NCBI GenBank assembly: GCA_947652605.1
Contig: OX393578.1
Coordinates: 37,453,470 to 37,517,469, forward strand
Reading direction: 5' to 3'
From: Elmis aenea
Lineage: Eukaryota; Arthropoda; Insecta; Coleoptera; Elmidae
Length of the DNA: 64,000 nucleotides
The notes under the pieces are model-generated. The model ran no database searches. It saw only the letters and a list, made by a program, of their open reading frames with translations, and had not been told where the DNA came from. Positions 25,632 through 36,410 of this stretch are shown here, piece after piece (position 1 is the stretch's first letter; every line of letters begins with the position of its first letter). Position numbers and translations under genes: made by a program.

Positions 25632-26032
25632 GTGTTTATGCAGGGCTAGCGCAAAAGTATCAGACGTCTCTAGGCAAAGACATTATTTTGTAATAGGTTT
25701 TTGGGGATTTACCCAAACGCGAGCAGCCAATGAACAAATTTTAACTCGGGCAAATCCCCAAAAGCATATTTGTATTTACAAAAATATATCAAGATGAACT
25801 TTTATATAATTTTTTTTTGCGTCCGTCCAGAAAATCAATTGTTTCCTATCAATCTATAGGCAGGATAATACATTTTTATTGGCCTAGGCTCGAAAAAAAA
25901 ACTGGTTGCCTAGGTCGGAAAGTAGCTGGTTGCCATGGCGATGAGTTGTTTTGTTGATTTGCACCGTCAAACAAGCGTCATTTTACCACCAAGCGAGTTT
26001 GCACCTGTAGTTTGTTAAGTTATTGTTTAATT
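25632..26032. repeat. Gene-free stretch with a short inverted repeat at 25699-25762
   Basis: TTTTTGGGGATTTACCC at 25699 pairs with GGGCAAATCCCCAAAAG ending at 25763 around a loop of about 30 bases. The sequence GGTTGCCTAGG/GGTTGCCATGG repeats near 25904 and 25930. The last 100 bases could be the leader of the small frame at 26033. Confidence 0.4.
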
Positions 26033-26170
26033 ATGGATGGTGACGATAGTGATTTTGGTGTCAGTGGCAGACGCAGAAACATATTGTACCTAACATACCC
26101 GCGAACTGTCTTTACTGGCAGGACTCGTCTACGGCTTGTCCCAAAACTATCTACTCGTCCAGTAAAGTAG
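26033..26170 (+). CDS. Small open frame of unknown function (45 aa)
   Basis: ATG at 26033 follows TTTAATT; the frame runs to TAG at 26168-26170. The N-terminus is acidic (MDGDDSDFG), followed by a basic patch (GRRR) and an Arg-rich tail. It is GC-richer than its neighbours, and the preceding 100 bp have no in-frame ATG, which suits a transcript leader. No family is recognised. The 3' half contains an inverted repeat (CTTTACTGG at 26109 and CCAGTAAAG at 26159), which suggests transposon origin. It might be a first exon of a transposon or host gene; the case is weak. Confidence 0.22.
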   Translation: MDGDDSDFGVSGRRRNILYLTYPRTVFTGRTRLRLVPKLSTRPVK

Positions 26171-26246
26171 AGGTCTTTCAAGATAAACTGAACCGCGAAT
26201 GTTATTGTTATTGTTGTTATGTTATTATACTTAGGTTATAACTAAG

Positions 26247-26556
26247 GGTGGGCGATATATCGATATATCTATAAATATCGATAGGTATAATTTTGATAAC
26301 GATATATCGAAATATCGGATATCGATATATCGATATAACGATATATCGGAATATCGATATATCGATGTTTCGATATTCCGATATATCGATATTTTATTAC
26401 GTGGTATGGACAACAAAAATGAGGGCGAGAAGCTTTTTTTTTGTGAGGTCACCAGTCTCTTTTTTAGTTTTGTACTAACTTTTTTAGCTTCCCGCCCCTT
26501 TTCGATATATCGAAATGTCGATATATCGATGTAATTTCGATATCGATATTCGTTAT
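26247..26556. repeat. CGATATAT simple repeat (possible hAT-like ends)
   Basis: Dense irregular repetition of TATCGATA / CGATATATCG in two blocks (26247-26396 and 26502-26556) around a unique core with CCCGCCCC. The left edge TAAGGGTGGGCG resembles a hAT terminus of the GGGTGGGC type, but no target duplication was found. The tyrosine/isoleucine/arginine-rich minus-strand frame across it is an artefact. Confidence 0.6.
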
Positions 26557-26599
26557 TTCGTATTTTATTTATGAGTAAGGTTGGCGTCCCCATATCTTA

Positions 26600-26938
26600 G
26601 CACCCCTAGGCAATGCCTAATGCCTAATGGTTAAAGTGGCCCTGATGTGTTTATGTCAAATGTCTATAAGAGCTTTTTAATTTAAATGCCCATTTTTTTT
26701 TGAAAAACATGTTTAACATAAACCTGCTTTAAATTATTATTGACTTAAAAATAAAATCGCAAATAACGTTCTTAGCTTTGTAGTAAGTTTTATCTTATGG
26801 CCGGTCAAGTGAGGGGTGCACCAGGACATAAACCGCATTTTTTATTCTTAATAAATTCGACTTAATTCTCGTGTAAGATCACTTTAAATACTTTAATTTA
26901 GTTAAATAATGTTTTAATAATACCGATTAGCGATTTTA
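26600..26938. other. No gene seen
   Basis: Short degenerate repeats (GGCAATGCCTAATGCC at 26610) and AT-rich sequence up to the mariner palindrome. Confidence 0.45.
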
Positions 26939-27150
26939 TACGAGGGCGTATTGAAAAGTAAGGTCTCCAACGATGCCATTTCCGAACGCGAGTTGCTAGG
27001 CGAAATTTGACAACAGCGCTGCATTCCTTGGTTCCCCCACTACAGTGTAGAACCATCCGCGAGACCTTGGGACGCTCATCCGCTGCGTAGCACTCGTTTA
27101 GGAGGGAGCTCCCGCTTAGCTCGCCCGCCAGGTGCAAACTGCGCAGTCAT

Positions 27151-27440
27151 TCGATTTTTGAATGCAAAAAAGGTCTCTCCGATAGACATTCATCGCCAGT
27201 TAGTGGAAGTGTACGGTGCGAACCGTATGGACATAAAAAAACGTGCGGAAGTGGTGCCGGGAGTTTTCTGAGGGCCGGGAAAACGTCCACGATGAGCAGC
27301 GGTCGAGGCGGCCGAGTTTGCCGGAATCAACGGCGGCTCGAATCGACGAGATGGTGCGCAATAACCGGAGAATAGAGAATAACCCTTCATGAGATAAGGG
27401 AAGGTCTTAATGAAGAGTGTGGCTACGGCCTTTCCTTATC
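27151..27440 (+). pseudogene. mariner transposase N-terminal part (left arm and loop)
   Basis: The plus-strand reading IRFLNAKKVSPIDIHRQLVEVYG is the Mos1-type N-terminal HTH start. It is followed, after frameshifts, by GRENVHDEQRSRRPS-like coding and by IDEMVRNNRRI. The reading crosses the loop as EIREGLNEECGYGLS, which is the expected continuation of the protein, and is lost where the inverted copy begins. The catalytic DDE domain is absent. A frameshift around 27240-27260 (seven-A run) and stops show it cannot make a protein. Confidence 0.82.
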
Positions 27441-27701
27441 TTATGAAGGGTTATTCTCTATTCTCCGGTTATTGCGCACCATCTCGTCGATTCGAGCCGC
27501 CGTTGATTCCGGCAAACTGGGCCGCCTCGACCGCTGCTCATCGTGGACGTTTTCCCGGCCGTCTGAAAACTCCCGCACCACTTCCGCACGTTTTTTATGT
27601 CCATACGGTTCGCACCGTACACTTTCACTAACTGGCGATGAATGTCTATCGGAGAGACCTTTTTTGCATTCAAAAATCGAATGACTGAGCGCAGTTTGCA
27701 C
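27441..27701 (-). pseudogene. mariner transposase N-terminal part (right arm)
   Basis: This is the inverted twin of the left-arm copy. The frame MNAKKVSPIDIHRQLVKVYG starts at 27673 on the minus strand. A second frame with GRENVHDEQRSRRPSLPEST and ARIDEMVRNNRRIENNPS overlaps it. Shifts between the two frames show decay. Both twins face the loop, so neither can extend into a catalytic domain. The copies carry independent small differences (for example Glu versus Lys after QLV), so the inversion is not brand new. Confidence 0.82.
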
Positions 27702-27892
27702 CTGGCGGGCGAGCTAAGCGGGAGCTCCCTCCTAAACGAGTGCTACGCAGCTGCTGAGCGTCCCAAGGTCTCGCGGATGGTTTTACACTGTGGTGGGGCA
27801 ACCAAGGAATGCAGCGCTGTTGTCAAATTTTGCCTAGCAACTCGCGTTCGGAAATGGCATCGTTGGAGACCTTACTTTTCAATACGCCCTCG

Positions 27893-28654
27893 TAGATTAA
27901 AATAAAAATTGGAACACACGCATCTCACTCACTACTTAGGGATAAATTTAAATATTCATTAGACTATTTATAACAACCATAAAATTTGTTACTGCATTAT
28001 AACACTCACATATTTTTGTCAAAATAATGTTAATTAGCAAATTGCCTATATAAAACAATTTGTTAAATTTCATTTAATTAATTTGTTGTTTAAAATTCCT
28101 AACAATTATACGCATTGATACACATAATACGATCGCAGGCTAACCATACCACTTCATCCATTGTTAATTATATCGGATTCGAATATTGAAGGTGTTCTCA
28201 ATGCAGAAATTTAATTAGTTTTGTTGAATAATGTTTGACCTCGTTTTTCAATGAGATTTTGATTAAATTTAAAATATTTATGTTGCAAATAATTGGCACC
28301 AGGCATGTGCAATAAAAATGCAGCATATTAAAAAATTTTAATTGAAACATTCACTTTTCAATTACTGGTTTTTGCTGTGGTTAATACGATTGTCAAATTA
28401 GTATTTTTTAAATTTAGTTGTTGCTTTAATGACGTTAACATTCGTTTCAATTTTCAACGCTAATTTAAATTTGAGTGCAACTGTAGGGGTCTTTCTTATT
28501 ATTAGAGATAAACCATGTGTTAAAAGTTGTCGAAGCTGCCAAATAAACTGTATATAGCTGCAACGTTTTAAAAGAACAACATAACTTTTTTTTTGTATAT
28601 TTTTGCTGTACCTAGCTTTTTTAGCTTTATTTTGGGAGGATCAGTCCCAGTCTA
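27893..28654. other. No gene seen
   Basis: AT-rich unique-looking sequence. Confidence 0.5.
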
Positions 28655-28819
28655 TTAGCATATACTATAAACAACTTTTCTTCATTCTGTCCTATGTTTT
28701 GCTTTTTCTTTCCAATTTCTAACCCCTGCCCTGCTTAGAGCGTCTATCACTTCTTGCATCTATTTTGACCTAGGTCTGCCACGTCTCCTCTTTCTTCCGG
28801 GATCCCATTGTAACGCTTT
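28655..28819 (-). pseudogene. LINE ORF2 C-terminal tail
   Basis: The minus-strand frame reads WDPGRKRRRGRPRSK, stop, MQEVIDALSRAGVRNWKEK, AKHRTE, stop, RKVVYSIC, stop at 28655-28657. The GRPR...W followed by RNW..KA..R..WRK pattern is the C-terminus of non-LTR retrotransposon reverse transcriptases. Two in-frame stops mark it as dead. Just downstream on this strand is GACTGGGACTGATCCTCCC, then an A-rich tract. It differs from the 7981-8162 tail, so it is a second LINE family. Confidence 0.75.
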
Positions 28820-28849
28820 AACATTGATAGGCTCATAAAATACCAAAGG

Positions 28850-29000
28850 AGGGCCAGGTTAAAGGTTGCTCATTTTTTTTTTAAATGAAAGCAAACCTAT
28901 TAGCTTTATCTTTATAATTTATTTTAAAAAAAAGCCTAAACAAACCATCCTAAACTATCATGACTGAACAAATGAGTAAACGTCAGATAAAAGTACAGTT
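28850..29000. repeat. Partial relative of the 4944-5033 repeat
   Basis: GGTTAAAGGTTGCTC and CAAACCTATTAGCTTTATC in AT-rich context echo 5010-5075 (AAAGGTTGGTTAAAG; AAGCTAATAGGTTTG) in inverted order. Confidence 0.4.
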
Positions 29001-29029
29001 ATAGTATATTACATAACCAGAGTTGTAAG

Positions 29030-29400
29030 AAGTATATTACGCACGAGTGGAAAAGTGCGTAATTGTTTTACAACTCGTGTTATCTAACTTATTTTTTCTA
29101 CGATCACATAATACCTACGATTTTAATGGCTTTTTGGCTAATACACATGTAATTACGTTGTCTTGTCAATTTTGACGTAAGTCTACTATGACATTTCTAG
29201 ACAAGTGTGCGTTTTGCTTACCGTGCGTTATAACTTATTCCTACTTATTAGTCATGCAGGAAGTGTTTGACGTGAGTCGGAAGCCTACTTTGATCATTAC
29301 TTTAAAAACATGAGCTTTTTGCTTACCGTGCGTTAGAAATCACTTACTATGCATGCAGGTTGTACGGAAAGTGTATATAAAACTGGTTTCTCACGCATTC
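29030..29400. repeat. Dispersed repeat, inverted relative of 15130-15495
   Basis: Contains the GAGTTGTAAGAAG...ACGCACGAGTGG start and two copies of GCTTTTTGCTTACCGTGCGTTA-like sequence (about 29214 and 29314), the complement of the motif at 15280-15300. Two internal sub-repeats of roughly 100 bp are visible. Confidence 0.6.
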
Positions 29401-29449
29401 AATTTTAATAAATTAGTTTTTACAGCTAAAAAGTCTGAAGTAAAATAAT

Positions 29450-31026
29450 AGTTATTTATGTATGAAGGTCAAAACGTGTAGCTTTTTCGGTCGCGTCTGG
29501 TTTGCTGACCGAGACGTAGTCGGAGCCTCGGAGCCAGCAAACAGGCAACGACGAAAAAGTACGTTTTGGCCGAGGTGCATATTACATTTTTTGTGCGATC
29601 GAATTAAAAACAATTTAAATTTTTAGTATTTTTCAAAAATATAGGTTAGAAACTAAGTGACATTCTGTCACCGACAGATGACGGCGTATGCTGTTAGCGG
29701 TGGAAACGTACTTGCATAATTCTGAACATAATTTAAATAACCTTTTTTTTGTGCGATTGTAATGTTTTATTCAAAAATTTGAACATTGATTAATTATTAA
29801 TTACATAACGTGTACCATATCATCTATTTATTTATTAATACATAGTATAATTGACTGCAATAGAACAGTATTCAGTAACAGTATCAACACGAAAATATTA
29901 GGTTATAAACTACCTGACAGTTAACAACCCAAAGAGCTTTACGTCACTACCCTTAGCGGGGAAGCCATAATCTCAGGGAACTTATATTCAGACACGCGCA
30001 TGCGCTTTCTGTTCTGCTTTATGCAAATGATCTTTTTCGTACGCTGTAGTGGCCGAAAAAGACTTTTTTGTGCGATCGTACTAGAAACAGCTGTTTGACG
30101 GACGCGTTAGCAACCATAAAGTACTGCATTACCAGCCCTATCCTTAGCAACGGCCGAAATAGTTATTTATGTATCAAGACCAAAAAGTGTAACTTTTTCG
30201 GCCGCGTCTGGTTTGCCGACTGAGTCGAAGTCGAAGCCAGCAAACAGGCAAGGCGGAAAAGTACGTTTTGGCCGAGGTGCATATTACATTTTTTGTGCGA
30301 TCGAATAAAAACAATTTAAATTTTTAGTAGTTTTCAAAAATATAGGTTAGAAACTACTTGTCATTCTGTCACTGACAGATGACGGCGTATGCTGTTAGCG
30401 GTGGAAACGTACGTACGTCAGGTGGTGTATCCGATATATCTATGTCACTCTCTTCGTCGCTACTTTCGTGGTTCATTTTTTATAGAAATAAGATTACTTG
30501 AACGTTGAACACAGTATCAACACCAAAATGTTTGGTTATAAACTACTTGACAGTTAACAACCTAAATAACCTACGTCACTACCCCTAGCGCTAGCGAGGA
30601 AGCCATACACTCAGAGAACTTATATTCAGACACGCACATGTACTTTAATGCAAATTTACTTTTTCGTACGCTGTAGCGGCCGAAATAGTTATTTATGTAT
30701 CAAGGCCAAAATACGTTTTGGCCGAGGTGCATATTACATTTTTTGTGCGATCGAATTAAAAACAATTTAAATTTTTAGTAATTTTCAAAATTATAGGTTA
30801 GAAACTACGTGACATTCTGTAACTGACAGATGACGGCGTATGTACTGCATTACCGGCCCTCTCCTTAGCAACGGCCGTAAAAGTTACTTTTTCGGCCGTT
30901 GCTAAGAGTAACGGCCTGAAAAGTAACTTTTACGGCCGTTGCTAAGGATAGGGCCGGTAATGCAGTACTTTATAGTTGCTAACGCTTCCGTCAAACAGCT
31001 GTTTCTAGTACGATCGCACAAAAAAA
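29450..31026. repeat. Mosaic cluster of GCAACGGCC-family MITEs
   Basis: Three direct copies start with AATAGTTATTTATGTAT (29448, 30158, 30684). Each continues through GGCCGAGGTGCATATTACA, TTTTTTGTGCGATCGAATT and a GACAGATGACGGCGTATG block. Copies 1 and 2 carry an alternative right part (CTGTTAGCGGTGGAAACGTA, then CATTCAGACACGCGCATG-type sequence). Copy 3 has the palindromic GGCCGTTGCTAAGG core and the CGATCGCACAAAAAA end. An opposite-orientation end (TTTTTTGTGCGATCGTACTAG) lies at 30067. No protein coding. Confidence 0.8.
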
Positions 31027-31079
31027 CTTTTGCCGTATACCCCTTGAAACTCTTTCGCGTATTTCTGAGGGTACGCGCA

Positions 31080-31140
31080 CCCAGGGCCGGTTTCACCATA
31101 AGGTGACTAGGCAATTGCCTATCGGCGCCAATACGGGGGC
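31080..31140. mobile_element. Orphan hAT terminus (CAGGGCCGGTTTCACC)
   Basis: CAGGGCCGGTTTCACCATAAGG at 31082, then GGCAATTGCC and GGCGCCAATACGGGGGCGCC, is the pattern of hAT ends with GC-rich subterminal sequence. No partner end was found in the next kilobase. Confidence 0.5.
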
Positions 31141-32339
31141 GCCAGCCTTATTAACAAAAAATAGAAATAATGCACTTTTTTTTAAATAATTAGGGGAGAT
31201 ATTATACAACTTTTTAAATTTTACAATTGAAATTACTAGGTTGCGTGATTCAATTCTACACCTTGTATGTTATACTTAAGCTTTTACAAGATGACTATTT
31301 AAAAATGCTTGCAATGTTACTGTGTACATTTTGTACTCTTAATTTTATTAAATTGCGTTTTGTTAAAATACCGCTCCTAGTGCATTACAAGTGGGATTTA
31401 ATATTATACAACTGGTGACATATCATTCTACAAGAGTTTTGGAGATAGTCAATGTCAAATTTGAATATGTTATAACACATTAATGTTGAATACGCAGACA
31501 CGCTAAGCAGTTTAATTATTATTATTGTTACACTTTTTACTTCCTAGAAAGCAAATATTTTCTTTAATTATTGTAAAATTAACAAATATTTGTTAAACCA
31601 CCGAAACAAATTCAAGGCAGTTCTTTAAATCAATGTTACCTTGTATGCTATCATTTTTTTTTTGCCACAAGAAAAGTTTGTTTCAATCATTGTTACAAAG
31701 TTAATTCTCAAGGGTGACTTTCAATTATTTTATATCGTATATGTCATTTTTTATTCGGCGGAAACAATTCCCTAGCAACTACACTACAAGAAAATATATC
31801 GGTTTACAGAAAGAAAAAAAAAGTAACTCATAATGCTTTTATCTCCTAGAACGGTATTTTCCAACATGCGATACGCGTACACCTGGTGGTACGCGAAAAA
31901 CTGTTTGGAGTTACGCGCTTAAATGTTTTTTTCTTTACTTTACAATCGTTTTTGTTAATTTAAATACGACTTGACATTGTCAGAACTGTTATGTTTACTT
32001 GTTAGTATAATGAGCGTTATAACCTGTATGTATCTACCATTATGTCATTAGCATTATTTGTCCTGTTTTGTTTATGGCACTCTATTTGACCATAGGTAAG
32101 TGTTTTACAGTAATAGTTTTGAAATCTGTGTACCTAAATCTATGTTTTTAAATGGAAAAATACCAAACTTCATAATTAAACAACAGGAAAACTATAATCA
32201 TTATTATTTGAAAATATAGACACGGCAAAAAAGATTTACCTAATTAAAATAGCTGAGAGTAAGTAGGTATCGCTTAAGGAAACCATATTATTTTAAAAAA
32301 ATTGCTAGGCGTATGATTTCGGGTGACAACAAGGATACC
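31141..32339. other. No gene seen
   Basis: AT-rich. A GATACGCGTACACCTGGTGGTACGCG block at 31869-31895 looks like the inner part of another hAT end. A 63-codon hydrophobic frame at 31227-31418 has no recognisable character. Confidence 0.4.
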
Positions 32340-34287
32340 GATAACACTCAAAATAATACATTTACTGACAATATACAGGGTGCACCACGACCTTGAGATT
32401 CTTCGATAGCTCCTTTATTAATGAAAATATCAAAAAATATTTAATACAAATATTGTGCGAACCTATTTTCTACATAACCTAAAATTATTTTCATATATAC
32501 AGGGTGTTTCGTTTGAGCGGCACATATAAAAATGTAATTTTTTCAAATAGAACACCCTATATATTTTTACATTTTTGGATTCCTCTTAAAATTTACTTTA
32601 AAAAATGTATATGGTTATATGGGTCTTAAGTCAACCATTTTCGTAAAATTTACATTTTTATGAAATTTTTGAGCAATACAGCACTTTCAATTTTTTTTAA
32701 CATTAAAGTTATTTAAAAAAGCGGTAAAATTTCGTTTAAAATTGAGATTCACAATAGATTAATTAACACTTTGCGCTAGCTACATTTTAAAAATATTATA
32801 CAAGGTGTTTTTTACGCTTGGTCAAACTTGTGAAACTTTAAACATCGATAAGTCGTTTTTCTTAAATGCAACACCCTGTATATTTTTACATTTTCTTGTA
32901 GAGAATTTAATTGTCTTTCGAAATTATTAAGCATGTCCTATACCTAAAGTTAATATTTTTCGAGCTATCTCGATTTGTATTAGTATTACTACGGCAATTA
33001 AAATATTTTAAAGTCGGCCATGGACAAAAGAATAAAAAGAGCTCCAACTTTAATTTTAGTCCAATAATGTACCGCTTTTCCCCGAAATTTATCGTATAAA
33101 TTGTTTAAAATTATATCCTTGTTCATGTTCTACGCACAGCCGTAGATGTTGTCTCAAAGACTCTAGCACCCTTGATAACATTTCGGGGGTTATACCATTA
33201 AAAGCAAAACAGCAAGTAATGCAGTTGCCGAACACAGAATATCCTAATAGATGGATAGAGCGAGGTAGACCAATCTCCTGGCCACCTAGGTCACCTGATC
33301 TTACCCCTATAGATTTATTTTTGTGGGGACCCATAAAACAGGTGTATCAAGACCCCCCAACAACTGCTGAAGATGTGCAGAACAAAATTCGTGTTGCTTT
33401 TGATGGTATAACCCCCGAAATGTTATAAAGGGAGCTAGAGTCTTTCAGACAAGGTCTACGGCTGTGCGTAGAACAAGGACATATTCTTGAACAATTTAAA
33501 CGATACATTTCCGTAAAATGGGGTATATTTTTAGCCTAAAATTAAAGTTGCAGCTCTTTTTATTCCTTTGTTTAAAAATTCTTTGAAAAATTACGACTTA
33601 CGTCCATGGCCCACTTTAAAATATTTTAATTGCCTTAGTAATACTAATAAAAATCGAGATAGCTCGAAAAATATTAACTTTAGGTATAGGACATGCTTAA
33701 TAATTTCGAAAGACAATTAAATTCTCTACAAGAAAATGTAAAAATATACAGGGTGTTGCATTTAAGAAAAATGACTTAACGATGTTTAAAGTTTCACTAG
33801 TTTGACCAAGCGTAAAAAACACCCTGTATAATATTTTTTAAATGTAGCTAGCGCAAAGTGTTAATTAATCTATTGTCAATCTAAATTTTAAACGAAATTT
33901 TACTGCTTTTTTAAATAACTTTAATGTAAAAAAAAATTGAAAGTGCTGTATCGCTCAAAATTTTTACAAAAATGTAAATTTTACGAAAACGGTTGACTTA
34001 AGACCCAAATAACCTTATACATTTTTTAAAGTAAATTTTTAGAGAAATCAAAAAATGTAAAAATATACAGGGTGTTCTATTTAAAAAAATTACATTTTTA
34101 CATGTGCCGGTCAAACGAAACACCCTGTATATTTGAAAATAATTTTAGGTTATGTAGAAATTAGATTTGCACAATATTTGTATTAAACATTTTTTGATAT
34201 TTTCATTAATAAAGGAGCTATCGAAGAATCTCAGGGTCGTGGTGCACCCTGTATATTGTCAGTAAATGTATTATTTTGAGTGTTATC
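32340..34287. mobile_element. Foldback D: 1.95-kb palindrome with transposase 3' ends
   Basis: Left arm 32340-33208 pairs with right arm 33393-34287; the loop is about 184 bp. The outermost arms include GATAACACTC...TTTACTGACAATATACAGGGTGCACC and its complement, so flanking sequence outside the TACAGGGTG terminus is mirrored as well. Inside the arms lie further CACCCTGTAT termini (32507, 32553, 32809-32882 and mirror positions). The arms differ by scattered substitutions. The loop and inner arms encode a transposase C-terminus. Confidence 0.92.
33210..33540 (+). pseudogene. Tc1/mariner-like DDE transposase, C-terminal part
   Basis: The plus-strand reading NRWIERGRPISWPPRSPDLTP, IDLFLWGPIKQVYQDPPTTAE, DVQNKIRVAFDGITPEML is the third catalytic block and C-terminal tail of the arthropod IS630/Tc1/mariner-type transposases whose block reads WPPRSPDLTPLDFFLWG. 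A stop follows at 33426-33428. After it the reading continues ELESFRQGLRLCVEQ and EQFKRYISVKWGIFLA to 33539. The first two catalytic Asp blocks are absent. The left arm repeats the last part on the minus strand (33208-33092, GITPEMLSRVLESLRQHLRLC), so two 3' halves meet here. Confidence 0.8.
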
Positions 34288-35024
34288 ATTTGCATCTTTT
34301 CTAAATTACAAATTTAACGATGTTAATTTGACTTCATATTGAAATAGAAGATCACTATTGTATTGTGGGCTTTAATTTTTAATCAATCATTGTTACTTTA
34401 ATTCGCTGCTTAAAATACTTAAACAGTATCTATCATTCAAAATTACCTGTGGATGCTTGAACAATACTTCATACAGCGAGATCATTAAATATAGGTTTTA
34501 AGAAAGACTTAAGTGGAGAAAAAAGTAAAACATTGCTAGATTCTCAGTGTTATTCAAGAAAAATAGAAATATTTTCCTGCTTGGACACAGATAGTAATAG
34601 TTTTACAACAACTTAAAAAAAAGTTCAGGCCCAATTTAGATAATTTTGTTGATCGCAATATTCATTCAAAAACAAAAAGTAATGACAATAAAGCTGGTCG
34701 TTATCGAGGTACCTATGTTTAATTATAAGTCAACATAAAAAATATTTTACCGAACTTTATCAACAAATCAGTCATTTTTTCACCATCATATTTTTTCACA
34801 TTGGTGAGATGCAGTAAATTCTCAAATATGATGTTATACATGTATGCACTTTATCAACGCAATCATGTGCTACTAGTGGTAAGAATAAATTACACCGAGT
34901 GTTACTTAGTTCTGGTGCACCCCTTTTTATCTTTTTTAGTATTGGTTTAAGATAAATGAAATTTTACACAAATAATACGTGTAAAAAACCGGATTATTTG
35001 AACATATTAATTTGAATACAATTG
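34288..35024. other. No gene seen
   Basis: AT-rich spacer between foldbacks D and E. Confidence 0.5.
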
Positions 35025-35807
35025 TTTCACTTCCAGTTTTGCCGGAAAAGACCCTAACTTTGTTATTTCAAATGGAACACCCTATACATTTATACATTTT
35101 CGGAAAGAGGAAGCAATTTTGAATACACTGCACATTTTATTATGAATAAGTGTCCAAAAAAGGTTTTTGTATTCTATTATTGACATTTAGGTCACTTTAA
35201 TCGGTTTTGATGGTTGAAAAATCAGTTTTTGACAAAAATTCAATTTTTTTTTTAATGGAACGGTAGTAGTACATGCGGTTATTTAAATAGAGTATTTTCT
35301 GAAGAATGAACAATACCAATAACTTATATTTGTGTTGGAAGACTGGTTCAAAAACTGAAAATATTGTAAAAACTTGTTAAGATAATATCTTGTCAATCGT
35401 AGTATACTGTGGTACATTGCAATTAGTTATCGCTATTATTTTTAAATTGTTTAATTAAATAGCTTTAGTATAGTTAAACATATAAATGACGATAATTTGT
35501 TTTGTTGAAGTTAGGCTCAGTGTACTGCGATTAACAGGATCTCTTGATAAGTTTTTGTAATATTTTAAGTCTTTGAAGCAGTCTTTCAACACAAACATAA
35601 GTTATTGGTATTATTGAATTCGTCAGAAAACGCTCTATTTAAATAACCGCATGTAATACCACTACCGTTCCATTTAAGGTTATAAAAATTAACCAAAATT
35701 GTGCAGTTGAATTCAAAATTGCTTACTCCTTCCAAAAATATAAAAATATACAGCGTTCCGTTTAAATAAACAAAGTTAGGGTCATTTTCGGCGAAACCGG
35801 AAGTGAA
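35025..35807. mobile_element. Foldback E
   Basis: Left arm 35025-35359 (TTTCACTTCCAGTTTTGCCGG, GACCCTAACTTTG, AATGGAACACCCTATACAT) pairs with right arm 35567-35807, which ends CGAAACCGGAAGTGAAA. The arm lengths differ by about 90 bp through indels. ATAACTTATATTTGTGTTGGAAGACTG against its complement (about 35320-35345 with 35578-35604) is strong. The CCGG-AAGT edge is also seen at 4083-4093 and 57765-57775. Confidence 0.85.
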
Positions 35808-35816
35808 AAAGTAGCG

Positions 35817-36410
35817 TACAGGGTGGTTCAAATTCGATGGGATTGCATGGGTATCTCGCTTAATATTCAAGATGGAGAAACAGTTAACTTACCAAAAATG
35901 TGCAGTTTTTTGGGAGAAACTTAGAACCGTTTTCAACAATATTCTATCATTTCCGGTTTTTAAGATATTAGGGAAAAACTGTTTTTTTGTTATATTTACA
36001 ATGTGTCATATCTCTCTTATTGTTGTAAATTTTAAAAAAGATTATTAACAATATTTTTAGATATTTTTATGTAGATTTTAAAATTACTAAAAAAAGATTT
36101 TACGCTAGCCGTTAAAGAGTTATGACACAAATTTACCTTTTTTTAAATGGGAGCTATAGTTGGCTATGACCTATTTAAATTTTTTTCCCCCTATTTGAAA
36201 TATATAGTGGTTGATGTATTTATTTTCAATAATACGCAAGTTACAAAGGTTTTTCAATTTTTTTAAAGATGAAAAGCAAAAAGTAGGCAGTGAAAACAAA
36301 AAAAAAACAAGAAAAATAGGAAATGATAGAATATTTGACAACTGTTCTGTGTTTGTCCCAAAAAACTGCACATTTTTGCTAATTTAACCGTTTCTCTATC
36401 TTGTTACAGA
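35817..36410. mobile_element. Foldback F, TACAGGGTGG end, related to foldback B
   Basis: Begins TACAGGGTGGTTCAAATTCG at 35817. The best-paired arms are 35868-35963 and 36308-36403 (AAGATGGAGAAACAGTTAA with its complement; ATATTCTATCATTTCC with GGAAATGATAGAATAT). The loop segment AATGGGAGCTATAGTTGGCTATGACC matches the loop of foldback B, so they share an ancestor. The right outer end is eroded. Confidence 0.8.

Larger units (their letters stand above)
26941..27892. mobile_element. Foldback C: near-perfect half-mariner palindrome, TA duplication
   Basis: Left arm 26941-27404 and right arm 27429-27892 are each 464 bp and reverse complements with only scattered differences; the loop is 24 bp. 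Both ends read CGAGGGCGTATTGAAAAGTA and sit next to TA (26939-26940 and 27893-27894), the mariner target. Each arm carries the inverted terminus, leader and N-terminal transposase coding of the same mariner reading inwards, so this is two 5' halves joined at the middle of the gene. The equal arms and conserved ends suggest it transposed as a unit. Confidence 0.93.

Noticed and set aside
26231..26593. Tyr/Arg/Ile-rich protein on the minus strand
   Set aside because: It is a translation of the CGATATAT simple repeat.
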